Positions 1-6,028 of a stretch of 6,770 nt of DNA are shown here, one piece after another. A program made the position numbers and the translations under genes. The stretch is from DATAYA01 sp036272815 (GTDB lineage Bacteria; Pseudomonadota; Alphaproteobacteria; Acetobacterales; Acetobacteraceae), in the NCBI GenBank assembly GCA_036272815.1, contig DATAYA010000135.1:1-6770 (forward strand), given 5' to 3'. Position 1 is the first letter of the stretch; the number at the start of each line of letters is the position of its first letter. Below the pieces are notes generated by a model that was given only the letters and a program-made list of their open reading frames with translations, did no database searches and was not told where the DNA came from.

Positions 1-105
1 AACCCCGAGGTGCTTGCCCCGCCGATGATAGACCTCGATCTCGCCATGCAATTCATCCCACATAGAGGCGAAGGCCGTCATGACTTCGCCATCGCCTGCG
101 GCCAT
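1..105 (-). CDS. Colicin E3/pyocin S6-type cytotoxic ribonuclease domain protein (partial, runs off left edge)
   Basis: Thirty-five codons are visible from an ATG at 105-103 to the window edge. The last part reads WDELHGEIEVYHRRGKHLGV. Seen directly: a D-x-x-H-x-x-x-E series (D17, H20, E24 from this ATG) followed by HLG. The cytotoxic domain of colicin E3 has the same arrangement (WDSQHGELE, then HLG), and its Asp, His and Glu are the catalytic residues that cut 16S rRNA in the decoding site. The rest of the domain, normally an FDP-x-TG segment and a basic tail, would lie left of the window. The start is uncertain: in-frame ATGs also occur at 81-79 and 63-61, none has a good Shine-Dalgarno, and the frame stays open upstream to a TAA at 222-220. 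There is no room for colicin translocation and receptor domains, so this would be a free-standing catalytic domain or a remnant. GC is about 59%, below the neighbours. The family call is from motif memory. Confidence 0.5.
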   Translation of the reverse strand, partial: MAAGDGEVMTAFASMWDELHGEIEVYHRRGKHLGV

Positions 106-198
106 GCACAAACCCGAGATACTGGCACGCGTCCAAGTACGAACTGCGAGGTATCGGCACTCGTCCCAAAGCAAAAGCCCCACCCGCCGCCGGGACAA

Positions 199-215
199 GA
201 GGTCACGCAGACCTC
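199..215. repeat. Perfect 6-bp dyad (GAGGTC-N5-GACCTC) in the left intergenic region
   Basis: GAGGTC at 199-204 and GACCTC at 210-215 are perfect inverted copies around acgca. The dyad sits upstream of the toxin-like frame on the minus strand and downstream of the LexA-like box in that direction. It could be a regulator's operator or a small leader hairpin. No T-run follows on either strand, so it is not a convincing terminator. A 6-bp arm can arise by chance. Confidence 0.3.
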
Positions 216-276
216 GCCATTACGCCACCGCCACCACGCCCCCGCACAAATCTCCTTGCCCACACGACCAAACTAT

Positions 277-291
277 GTTCCTCTTCTGTTC
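277..291. promoter_or_regulatory. LexA-type SOS box, GTTC-N7-GTTC
   Basis: GTTC at 277-280 and GTTC at 288-291 are separated by exactly seven bases (ctcttct). This is the direct-repeat operator recognised by alphaproteobacterial LexA (GTTC-N7-GTTC, or GAAC-N7-GAAC on the other strand), unlike the CTGT-N8-ACAG palindrome of Enterobacteria. It lies in a non-coding, locally AT-richer stretch, 26 bp before the ATG at 318 and about 170 bp before the toxin-like start at 105 on the other strand, so it could control either or both. I could not place a convincing -35/-10 pair around it. The match to the operator is exact; its function is inferred. Confidence 0.6.
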
Positions 292-317
292 ATGACCGCC
301 GCCCACCCCCAGCCGCG

Positions 318-974
318 ATGAACGCCATCCCGCCGGCGCCATCCACGGACCCCGAGCGCACCGCGCGCCACCTCGCCATGCTGCGCGAACTGGCCGAGAT
401 CGGCATGGAACTCGCCCGCGCCCTCGGCGAGCAGGCGCTCGCCGCCCTGGAGACGCACGCCACCCCCGACCCCGCAACGCCGCAGCCCGAGGCAACCCCC
501 CAGCCATCCCCGCCGCGCACCGATCCCGGCCTCGCCTTCGCCAGCGTCGCCCGCGCCGTCCGCCAGTGCATCGCGCTCGAAGCCCGCATCGCCGCCGGCC
601 CGCTCCCCGCCCAGCGCGGCCGCGCCGCCCCACAGCCTGCTCCCGACCCGAGGCGGGAGCACATCCGCCGCGTCGTCCGGCTGGCCGCCGAGGCCGACGG
701 TCTCTCCTTCACCACCCTCCGCGGCGAGATCGACGAACGGCTGGACGACGAACTCGAAGCCGACCCCGACGGCGACACCCCCGTGGAAGACATCATCTTC
801 GCCATCATCAGGGATTTCGGCCTCGCCCGGGACCTCGCCCAGCAGCCCGACGAGGTGATCGCGATCCTCGCCGGCTCCGGCCCGGACCAAGCCGACGACC
901 CGGACGCGGACGCGGACCCCGGCCTCGAGCCGCCGGCGCCGCCATCCCGCCCCGCCGGCCCGGACCCGCCTTGA
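318..974 (+). CDS. Hypothetical protein, proline-rich with amphipathic helices
   Basis: This is a 218-residue protein of unknown function, not assigned to a named family. Residues 13-45 form a probable long helix (LRELAEIGMELARAL core). A Pro/Thr-rich linker follows at about 47-70, then a second helix at about 71-93 (FASVARAVRQCIALEAR). Residues 112-147 are charged, and 154-186 hold a further helical segment (VEDIIFAIIRDFGLARDL). The C-terminal tail from about 189 is rich in Asp and Pro and looks disordered. There is no signal peptide, membrane segment, recognisable DNA-binding helix-turn-helix or catalytic motif. The ATG at 318 has no good Shine-Dalgarno. Very high GC with GC-rich third positions and the long open frame support coding. 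Similar Ala/Pro-rich proteins with a LAEIGMELARAL-like start recur, as I remember, in GC-rich alphaproteobacteria. A LexA-type box 26 bp upstream suggests possible DNA-damage control. It converges with the MATE gene, 35 bp away. Confidence 0.75.
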   Translation: MNAIPPAPSTDPERTARHLAMLRELAEIGMELARALGEQALAALETHATPDPATPQPEATPQPSPPRTDPGLAFASVARAVRQCIALEARIAAGPLPAQRGRAAPQPAPDPRREHIRRVVRLAAEADGLSFTTLRGEIDERLDDELEADPDGDTPVEDIIFAIIRDFGLARDLAQQPDEVIAILAGSGPDQADDPDADADPGLEPPAPPSRPAGPDPP

Positions 975-1009
975 GAAGACGAGCCGCGCCGCCTCCCCCG
1001 CCCAGCCGC

Positions 1010-2416
1010 TCAGAGCGCCCGCACCGTCCCGCGCGCCGCCGCACCCAGGCGCGTGAGGCTCGCAAACCGCCCCGCCAGCAACACCGCCGCCACCGCCAGC
1101 CCCGCGATCAACCCCGTCCAGACCCCCGCCGCCCCGCCGCCGGCGTGCAATCCCAGCCACCACCCCAGCGGCACCCCGATCCCCCAATACGCGACCGCCG
1201 TCGCCGCCAGCGGCACGCGCGTGTCCTTCAGCCCCCGCAGCGCCGCGTTCGCCGCCACCTGCAACCCGTCGAAGATCTGGAAGATCGCCGCCAGGTGCAG
1301 CAGCACCACCGCCCCCGCCAGCACCGGCGCATCCCGCGTATAGATCCCCGCGAGCCACCCCGGCACCGTCAGCATCACCACCCCGGACCCGATCTGCGCC
1401 AGCACCGCGAGCCCGATTCCCGCGAGCCCCGCCCGCCGCAGCCCGGCCGCATCGCCGCGCCCGGCCGCATGGCCCACCCGCACCGTCGTCGCCAGCGCCA
1501 CCCCGAGCGGCACCATGAACGACACCGAGGCGAGGTTGAGCGCGATCTGGTGGCTCGCCACCGCGTCCGCGCCGAGGCCGCCGATCATCAGCCCGGCGGC
1601 CGAGAACATCCCCACCTCCATCAGCACCGTCCCGGCCATCGGCAGCCCGAGCCGCAGCAGCGCCCCCAGCACCGCCCGCTCCGGCCGCCAGCCCCGCACC
1701 AGCGCGCCCGGCACCCGCCAGTCGAGGCCCGGATAGACCGGCGCCCAGCGGATGAAGGCCAGATACGCCCCCGCCCCCGCCCAGCAGACCAGCGCGTTGG
1801 CGATCCCGCTGCCCTCGGCCCCGAGCCCGGGCATCCCGAAGGCGCCATACATCAGCCCATAGCCAAGCGGCGCCAGCAGCAGCAGGATCGCGAGCCCGAA
1901 CACCATCGTGGGCCAGGTCACGCCCAAGCCCTCCGACAGCCCGCGAGCGGCGAAAAAGACACCCAACGCCGGCGCCCCGAAGGCGATCGCGCGCAGGAAC
2001 GCATCGACCCCCGCCTCCAGCCCCGGCGCGAGCCCGAGCCCGCCCACCAGCACCGGCCCGCCCCAGCCGACCGCGACCGCCCCCGCCACGCCGGCGGCGA
2101 TCGCCAGCAGCAGCGCCTGGCGGAATACCGCCACCGCCTCGCCCCGCCGCCCGGCGCCGGCGAGCTGGGACACGATCGGCGGCACCGCCAGCATCAGGCC
2201 CGACAGCGCCATCAGCGCCAGCCCCCAGATGCTGGCCCCGACCGCGACCGCGCCCAGCACATCCGGCCCGAGATGCCCGGCCAGCACCACGTCGACCACG
2301 TTGCCGCCGATCAGGCAGAGCTGCCCGCCGACCAGCGGCAGCGCCAGGCGCAGGGTCGCGCGAAACTCCCGCCCGACGGCGGCCAAGGGCGGCCTGCGGG
2401 GCAGGGGCTTGCGCAT
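1010..2416 (-). CDS. MATE family (NorM-type) multidrug efflux transporter
   Basis: This inner-membrane antiporter is predicted to expel cationic drugs or dyes in exchange for Na+ or H+. It has 468 residues, normal for NorM, with about twelve hydrophobic segments in two MATE repeats. Recognisable stretches are NVVDVVLAGHLG (39-50), SHQIALNLASVSFMVPLG (288-305) with ATTVRVGHAAG (309-319), and FDGLQVAANAALRGLKDTR (382-400). The acidic residues studied in Vibrio NorM are conserved: D42, E267 and D383 align with D36, E255 and D371. The start is the ATG at 2416-2414. The frame is open further upstream, but that extension is arginine-rich, not MATE-like, and reads antisense through trxA. An AGGG lies 8 nt before the ATG and a GGAG 13 nt before. 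The gene is divergent from trxA across 120 bp, and a shared regulatory region there is possible. Its substrate cannot be told from sequence. Confidence 0.93.
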   Translation of the reverse strand: MRKPLPRRPPLAAVGREFRATLRLALPLVGGQLCLIGGNVVDVVLAGHLGPDVLGAVAVGASIWGLALMALSGLMLAVPPIVSQLAGAGRRGEAVAVFRQALLLAIAAGVAGAVAVGWGGPVLVGGLGLAPGLEAGVDAFLRAIAFGAPALGVFFAARGLSEGLGVTWPTMVFGLAILLLLAPLGYGLMYGAFGMPGLGAEGSGIANALVCWAGAGAYLAFIRWAPVYPGLDWRVPGALVRGWRPERAVLGALLRLGLPMAGTVLMEVGMFSAAGLMIGGLGADAVASHQIALNLASVSFMVPLGVALATTVRVGHAAGRGDAAGLRRAGLAGIGLAVLAQIGSGVVMLTVPGWLAGIYTRDAPVLAGAVVLLHLAAIFQIFDGLQVAANAALRGLKDTRVPLAATAVAYWGIGVPLGWWLGLHAGGGAAGVWTGLIAGLAVAAVLLAGRFASLTRLGAAARGTVRAL

Positions 2417-2481
2417 CGGCCACACCCTACTCCGGCCGGCCCGGCCTGCCACCCGGCGGCGGGCGCATGGGTGGCATCGGC

Positions 2482-2510
2482 TTGACCCGCCGCCCCGCCT
2501 GTCCCACCTC
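2482..2510 (+). promoter_or_regulatory. Possible sigma-70 type promoter for trxA
   Basis: A TTGACC hexamer at 2482-2487 (five of six to the -35 consensus) lies in the 120-bp divergent gap, about 50 bp before the trxA ATG. The -10 expected 17 bp later (around 2505-2510, cacctc) is poor. Weak -10 elements are common in GC-rich alphaproteobacteria, so this is only a candidate. Confidence 0.3.
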
Positions 2511-2536
2511 GTTCCCCGACGCAACGGAGTAGTCCG

Positions 2537-2863
2537 ATGAGCGAGAACACCAAGGCCGTGACCGACGCCAGCTTCGCCGCCGACGTCCTCGGCGCAGCGG
2601 AGCCGGTCCTGGTCGATTTCTGGGCCGAGTGGTGCGGCCCGTGCAAGGCCGTGGCACCGGCGCTGGAGGAGCTGGGCGGCGAGTTCCGCGGCAAGCTCAC
2701 CATCGCCAAGGTCAACATCGACGAGAACCCGATGACGCCCACGAAGTACGGCGTCCGCGCAATCCCGACGATGATCCTGTTCAAGGACGGCAAACCCGCC
2801 GCGACCAAGATGGGCGCGCTGCCGAAGAGCCAACTGCGCGACTGGCTGAGCACCAGCCTCTGA
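2537..2863 (+). CDS. trxA: Thioredoxin
   Basis: This is a small cytoplasmic dithiol-disulfide oxidoreductase that keeps protein thiols reduced and donates electrons to enzymes such as ribonucleotide reductase and peroxiredoxins. At 108 residues it is the standard thioredoxin length. The active site is WCGPCK (32-37; C33 and C36). The VDFWAEW strand before it holds the buried acid D27. The cis-proline loop is AIPTM (P77), and LFKDGK follows at 81-86. There is no signal peptide, so it is cytoplasmic. The ATG has a GGAG (2526-2529) seven bases upstream. Its TGA overlaps the ATG of the following flavoprotein by one base, so the two are co-transcribed and probably translationally coupled. It could be a secondary thioredoxin rather than the main one, since chromosomes often carry several. 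Confidence 0.95.
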   Translation: MSENTKAVTDASFAADVLGAAEPVLVDFWAEWCGPCKAVAPALEELGGEFRGKLTIAKVNIDENPMTPTKYGVRAIPTMILFKDGKPAATKMGALPKSQLRDWLSTSL

Positions 2864-3879
2864 TGGGAGACCCGATCGCGGCCGACGCCGTCATCGTCGG
2901 CGCCGGCCCGGTCGGGCTGTTTGCCGCCTTCGAACTCGGGATGCTGCGGCTCTCGTCGGTGCTGGTGGACGCGCTCGACGAGGTCGGCGGCCAATGCGCG
3001 GCGCTCTACCCCGAGAAGCCGATCTTCGACATCCCCGCGCACCCGCGGATCGACGCGGCCGAGCTGATCGCAGCGCTCGACCGCCAGGCCGCCCCCTTCG
3101 CGCCTGGCCGCCTCCTCGGCCGCCGCGTGGTCCATGTCTCGGGCGGACCGGGCGCCTTTACGATCGGCACCGACCGCGGCGACACGATCGAGGCGAAAGC
3201 GATCGTGATCGCCGCCGGGGCCGGCGCCTTCGGGCCCAACCGGCCGCCGCTCGATGGGCTCGCCGCCTTCGAGGCGTCAGGCGCCGTGCAATACTATGTC
3301 CGCCGGCGAGAGGCGTTCCGCGGCAAGCGCGTGGTGATCGCGGGCGGCGGCGATTCGGCGGTCGACTGGGCGCTGGCGCTGAAGGACGTGGCCGCCCACG
3401 TCGCGGTCATCCATCGACGCCCGAAGTTCCGCGCGGCGCCCGAGACCGCGGCGCAGCTTGACGCTGCCGCGGCGCGCGGCGAGGTGGAGCTGGTGGTACC
3501 CTACCAGCTGCACGCCCTGCACGGCACCGAGGGACGGCTGGAGGCGGTGGAGGTCGCCACCCTCGCCGGCGAGCGGCGGACGCTCGTCGGCGACGTGCTG
3601 CTGGCGTTCTTCGGCCTGGCGATGGATCTCGGCCCGATCGCGGCCTGGGGGCTCGACCTGGAGCGCCACCACGTCATCGTGGCACCGGCGACCTGCGAGA
3701 CCAGTGAGCCCGGCATCTTCGCGATCGGCGACGTCTGCACCTACCCGGGAAAGCTCAAGCTGATCCTGCAGGGCTTCTCGGAAGCGGCGATGGCGGCGCA
3801 CGCCATCCACCCGATCGCGCGCCCCGGCCAGGCACTGCACTTCGAGTATTCGACCACCACCGGCGTGCCGGCCGGGTGA
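2863..3879 (+). CDS. Ferredoxin--NADP+ reductase, thioredoxin-reductase-like type (NAD(P)/FAD-dependent oxidoreductase)
   Basis: This FAD enzyme is predicted to pass electrons between NADPH and ferredoxin or flavodoxin (YumC/type 2 FNR family). It has 338 residues, typical for the family. Seen: the FAD dinucleotide fold GAGPVG (13-18), GGQCAALYPEKPIFDIPAHP (42-61), NADPH-binding GGGDSAVDWA (161-170) with HRR (184-186, expected to meet the 2'-phosphate), FAIGD (286-290), YPGKLKLILQGFSEAA (294-309) and a terminal YSTTTG (329-334). The CxxC that true thioredoxin reductases carry just before the NADPH GGG motif is absent: the position reads QYYVRR. Direct reduction of thioredoxin by the usual mechanism is therefore unlikely despite the neighbouring trxA. 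The start ATG lies in TGATG with the trxA stop. The frame extends upstream through trxA, but that part is an arginine-rich shadow. Its TGA abuts the stop of the convergent aldo/keto reductase gene. Confidence 0.92.
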   Translation: MGDPIAADAVIVGAGPVGLFAAFELGMLRLSSVLVDALDEVGGQCAALYPEKPIFDIPAHPRIDAAELIAALDRQAAPFAPGRLLGRRVVHVSGGPGAFTIGTDRGDTIEAKAIVIAAGAGAFGPNRPPLDGLAAFEASGAVQYYVRRREAFRGKRVVIAGGGDSAVDWALALKDVAAHVAVIHRRPKFRAAPETAAQLDAAAARGEVELVVPYQLHALHGTEGRLEAVEVATLAGERRTLVGDVLLAFFGLAMDLGPIAAWGLDLERHHVIVAPATCETSEPGIFAIGDVCTYPGKLKLILQGFSEAAMAAHAIHPIARPGQALHFEYSTTTGVPAG

Positions 3880-4863
3880 CTACCGCCCGACGACCGCCAT
3901 CCCGGCCGCCGGATAGCGCGTCCCCGCCGCCGCCCCGGCCGGCATCGCGCGGTCGAGCCGGGCGAGGTCGGCGGGCGCCAGCTTCACCTCCAGCGCGCGG
4001 ACGTTCTCCTCCAGATAGGTCCGCCGCTTGGTCCCGGGGATCGGCACAATGTCCTCGCCCTGCGCCAGCACCCAGGCCAGCGCCACCTGGCCCGCCGTGC
4101 AGCCGTGCTCGCGCGCCATCGCCTCGACCTCGGCCACCAGCGTCAGGTTGCGGGTGAAGTTCTCGCCCTGGAAGCGCGGATGGGCGCGGCGCACGTCGCC
4201 CTCCGGCAGGTCCTCCGGCCGCTGGAAGCGCCCGGTGAGGAAGCCGCGGCCAAGCGGGCTGTAGGGCACGAAGCCGATGCCAAGTTCCCGGATCGCCGGA
4301 AGAATTGCCGCCTCCGGGTCGCGGGTCCAGAGCGAGTATTCGGTCTGCAACGCGGTGATCGTGTGGACGGCGTGGGCGCGGCGGATCGTCTCGACGCCCG
4401 CCTCCGACAGCCCGAGCGCCCGCACCTTGCCCTGCCGGACCAGCTCCGCCATCGCGCCCACCGTATCCTCGATCGGCACCGCCGGATCGACGCGATGCTG
4501 GTAGTAGAGGTCGATCGTCTCGACGCCGAGACGCTTGAGGCTCGCGTCGCACGCCTGGCGGACATAGTCGGGCCGCCCGTCAATCTTCGGCGTGCCGTCC
4601 GGGTTGCGCAGATTGCCGAACTTGGTCGCGAGGACGACGCTGCCGCGCCGGTCGCGGATCGCGCGGCCGACCAGCTCCTCGTTCTTGCCCGCCCCGTACG
4701 CGTCGGCGGTGTCGAGGAAGGTCACGCCGAGGTCGAGCGCGCGGTGGATCGTCGCGATCGACTCCGCCTCGTCGGCGCTGCCGTAGAAGGCCGACATGCC
4801 CATGCAGCCGAGCCCGATCGCCGAGACCGCGAGCCCGCTCCGGCCCAGTTCACGCTTCTGCAT
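3880..4863 (-). CDS. Aldo/keto reductase (AKR13/YakC-like)
   Basis: This is a cytoplasmic NADPH-dependent carbonyl reductase with a (beta/alpha)8 barrel, of 327 residues. The catalytic tetrad is visible: D51 and Y56 in FLDTADAYG, K81 in ATKFGN, and H123 in YYQHRVDP. Other family signatures are GLGCMGMSAFYG (18-28 region), ALQTEYSLWTRDPE, VPYSPLGRGFLTGRF and IPGTKRRTYLEENV, the last being the cofactor-phosphate loop. The combination of GLGCMGMSxFYG with GTKRRxYLEENV points to the AKR13 group. The ATG at 4863-4861 is preferred over the in-frame ATG at 4896 because GGGAG (complement of 4872-4876) lies eight bases before it and the protein then starts in the usual MQKRELGxSGL way. It is the last of three same-strand genes, 96 bp after the hydroxyacid dehydrogenase, and could share its transcript. 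The physiological substrate is unknown. Confidence 0.93.
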   Translation of the reverse strand: MQKRELGRSGLAVSAIGLGCMGMSAFYGSADEAESIATIHRALDLGVTFLDTADAYGAGKNEELVGRAIRDRRGSVVLATKFGNLRNPDGTPKIDGRPDYVRQACDASLKRLGVETIDLYYQHRVDPAVPIEDTVGAMAELVRQGKVRALGLSEAGVETIRRAHAVHTITALQTEYSLWTRDPEAAILPAIRELGIGFVPYSPLGRGFLTGRFQRPEDLPEGDVRRAHPRFQGENFTRNLTLVAEVEAMAREHGCTAGQVALAWVLAQGEDIVPIPGTKRRTYLEENVRALEVKLAPADLARLDRAMPAGAAAGTRYPAAGMAVVGR

Positions 4864-4898
4864 CGCTCTCTCTCCCGTGCCGGTACGCCGATCCAATG

Positions 4899-4941
4899 CC
4901 GCGCGCCGCGCGGAGTTGCGGACGAGGGAACGATTGTCCGC
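4899..4941. repeat. Two inverted repeats in the gap before the aldo/keto reductase gene
   Basis: The 96-bp gap holds CCGCGCG-c-CGCGCGG at 4899-4913 (perfect 7-bp arms around one base) and GCGGAC (4918-4923) with GTCCGC (4936-4941), a 6-bp stem with a 12-base loop. Either could be an operator or an mRNA hairpin separating expression of the two genes. Neither is followed by a T-run on the minus strand. In DNA this GC-rich, short CG dyads occur often by chance, so functional confidence is low. Confidence 0.25.
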
Positions 4942-4959
4942 TCGCCCGATCCGCCCGCC

Positions 4960-6006
4960 CTAGCTGTTCGGCCCGCGCTCCATCGTGATCGGCTGCCAGC
5001 GGCGGAGCTTGGTGTTCTGCAGCACCGAGGGGTTGACGCAGCTCATCGGCCAGCGACCGGAGGCGACCAGCGCCAGTTCGCGCCCGACATGGGTCTTGCG
5101 CGCCGGATCGAAGCGCGCGGAGGCGGAGGCGTTGTGCGGCGAGAGGATGACGTTGCCCATCTTGAGCAGCGGGTTGTCCTGCCGCGGCGGCTCGACCTCC
5201 AGCACGTCGAGCGAGGCGCCCGCGATCCAGCCCTGCTGGAGCGCCTTGATGAGCGCCGCCTCGTCCACCGTGGGTCCGCGGCCGGTGTTCACGAACCAGG
5301 CCGACTTCTTCATCTGGCGGAAATGGTGCTCCTTGAGCATCCCGTGCGCCTCCGGCGTTGCCGGCGCGTGCATCGAGACGAAGTCGGATTGCTGCAACAC
5401 ATCCGACAGCGTCGCCGGCTCGACGCCATAGGGCGACATCACCAGCTCCTCAATATACGGGTCGTAGGCCATCATCCGCACGCCGAACGGCCGCGCGCGG
5501 AGTGCGACCATGCGGGGGACGTGGCCGAAGCTGATGAAGCCGAGTGTCTGGCCCATCAGGCGGGGCACCTTGAGCAGCGCCGGGCGGCCGTCGCGCCAGC
5601 GGCCGGTGCGCACCATCTGGTCCTGCTCCACCAGCCGGCGCAGCCCGGCCAACAGCAGCGCCATCGTGTGGTCGGCGACTTCCTCGATGAAGGTGTGCGG
5701 CACGTTGGTCACCGGGATGCCGCGCAAGGTCGCCGCCTCGACATCGACGCTGTCGACGCCGACGCTGCCGAGCGAGATCACCTGGCACCTGGTCAGGCCG
5801 TCGATGATCTTCTTGCTGATGCGGATCGCTTTGCCATAGATCGCGTCGGCGTCCTTGGCGTGGCGGATGAACTCGTCCTCGTTGTCGCCCGGCACCTCGA
5901 TGATTTCGGCATCGAGCCGGGCGAGCGGCTCCATCTCGGTCTCATATCCGCCGCCCGCGACGGAGAAACTTGCCCCCGCCGGCGTGAAAATGCGAAACTT
6001 CGCCAC
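4960..6006 (-). CDS. D-isomer-specific 2-hydroxyacid dehydrogenase family protein
   Basis: This is a predicted NAD(H)-dependent oxidoreductase interconverting a 2-keto acid and a D-2-hydroxyacid. It has 348 residues, within the family range. Seen: an N-terminal substrate domain with SLGSVGVDSVDVEAA (78-92), PHTFIEEVADHTMALLLAGLR around 103-123 (typically NxxxxxVAxHxxxLLL), and the catalytic set R243 (NTGRGPTVDE), E272 (LDVLEVEPP) and H291 (SPHNA). The acidic residue closing the second Rossmann strand is D182 (AYDPY), suggesting NAD rather than NADP. The glycine-rich loop is atypical: S159-F-G161-H-V-P164 where GxGxxG is expected. The start is GTG at 6006-6004, five bases after a GGAGG. An ATG at 6011-6009 lies out of frame directly next to that ribosome site. 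The gene lies 72 bp after the enolase-superfamily gene and 96 bp before the aldo/keto reductase. Its substrate is undetermined; phosphoglycerate-dehydrogenase-like annotations would be over-specific. Confidence 0.9.
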   Translation of the reverse strand: MAKFRIFTPAGASFSVAGGGYETEMEPLARLDAEIIEVPGDNEDEFIRHAKDADAIYGKAIRISKKIIDGLTRCQVISLGSVGVDSVDVEAATLRGIPVTNVPHTFIEEVADHTMALLLAGLRRLVEQDQMVRTGRWRDGRPALLKVPRLMGQTLGFISFGHVPRMVALRARPFGVRMMAYDPYIEELVMSPYGVEPATLSDVLQQSDFVSMHAPATPEAHGMLKEHHFRQMKKSAWFVNTGRGPTVDEAALIKALQQGWIAGASLDVLEVEPPRQDNPLLKMGNVILSPHNASASARFDPARKTHVGRELALVASGRWPMSCVNPSVLQNTKLRRWQPITMERGPNS

Positions 6007-6011
6007 GTCAT

Positions 6012-6016
6012 CCTCC
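6012..6016 (-). promoter_or_regulatory. Shine-Dalgarno GGAGG deciding a GTG start
   Basis: The minus strand reads GGAGG, then ATGAC, then GTG. The spacing of five bases fits the GTG at 6006, while the ATG at 6011 touches the site with no spacer and opens a different, arginine/serine-rich frame. This supports the GTG start of the hydroxyacid dehydrogenase. Confidence 0.7.
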
Positions 6017-6028
6017 GTGAATGGGTTT

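Noticed and set aside
10..321. Plus-strand open frames across the left intergenic region (10-321 and 80-295)
   Set aside because: The translations are rich in Pro, His, Arg and Thr with no motif, no ribosome site and no coding bias. They also overlap the SOS-type box and the more convincing minus-strand toxin-like frame.
273..2423. A 716-codon minus-strand open frame
   Set aside because: It is Gly/Ala/Arg-rich low-complexity translation in the wrong frame of the MATE gene and antisense to the gene at 318. No family motif is visible.
566..2485. A 639-codon plus-strand open frame antisense to the MATE gene
   Set aside because: It is Arg/Pro/His-rich with no domain pattern, and its opposite strand encodes a clear MATE protein. 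Long antisense frames are expected at this GC content.
2311..3135. Minus-strand open frame antisense to trxA and the reductase gene
   Set aside because: The opposite strand encodes thioredoxin and FNR with all expected motifs. Only its tail resembles a protein, because it runs into the start of the MATE gene in a shifted frame.
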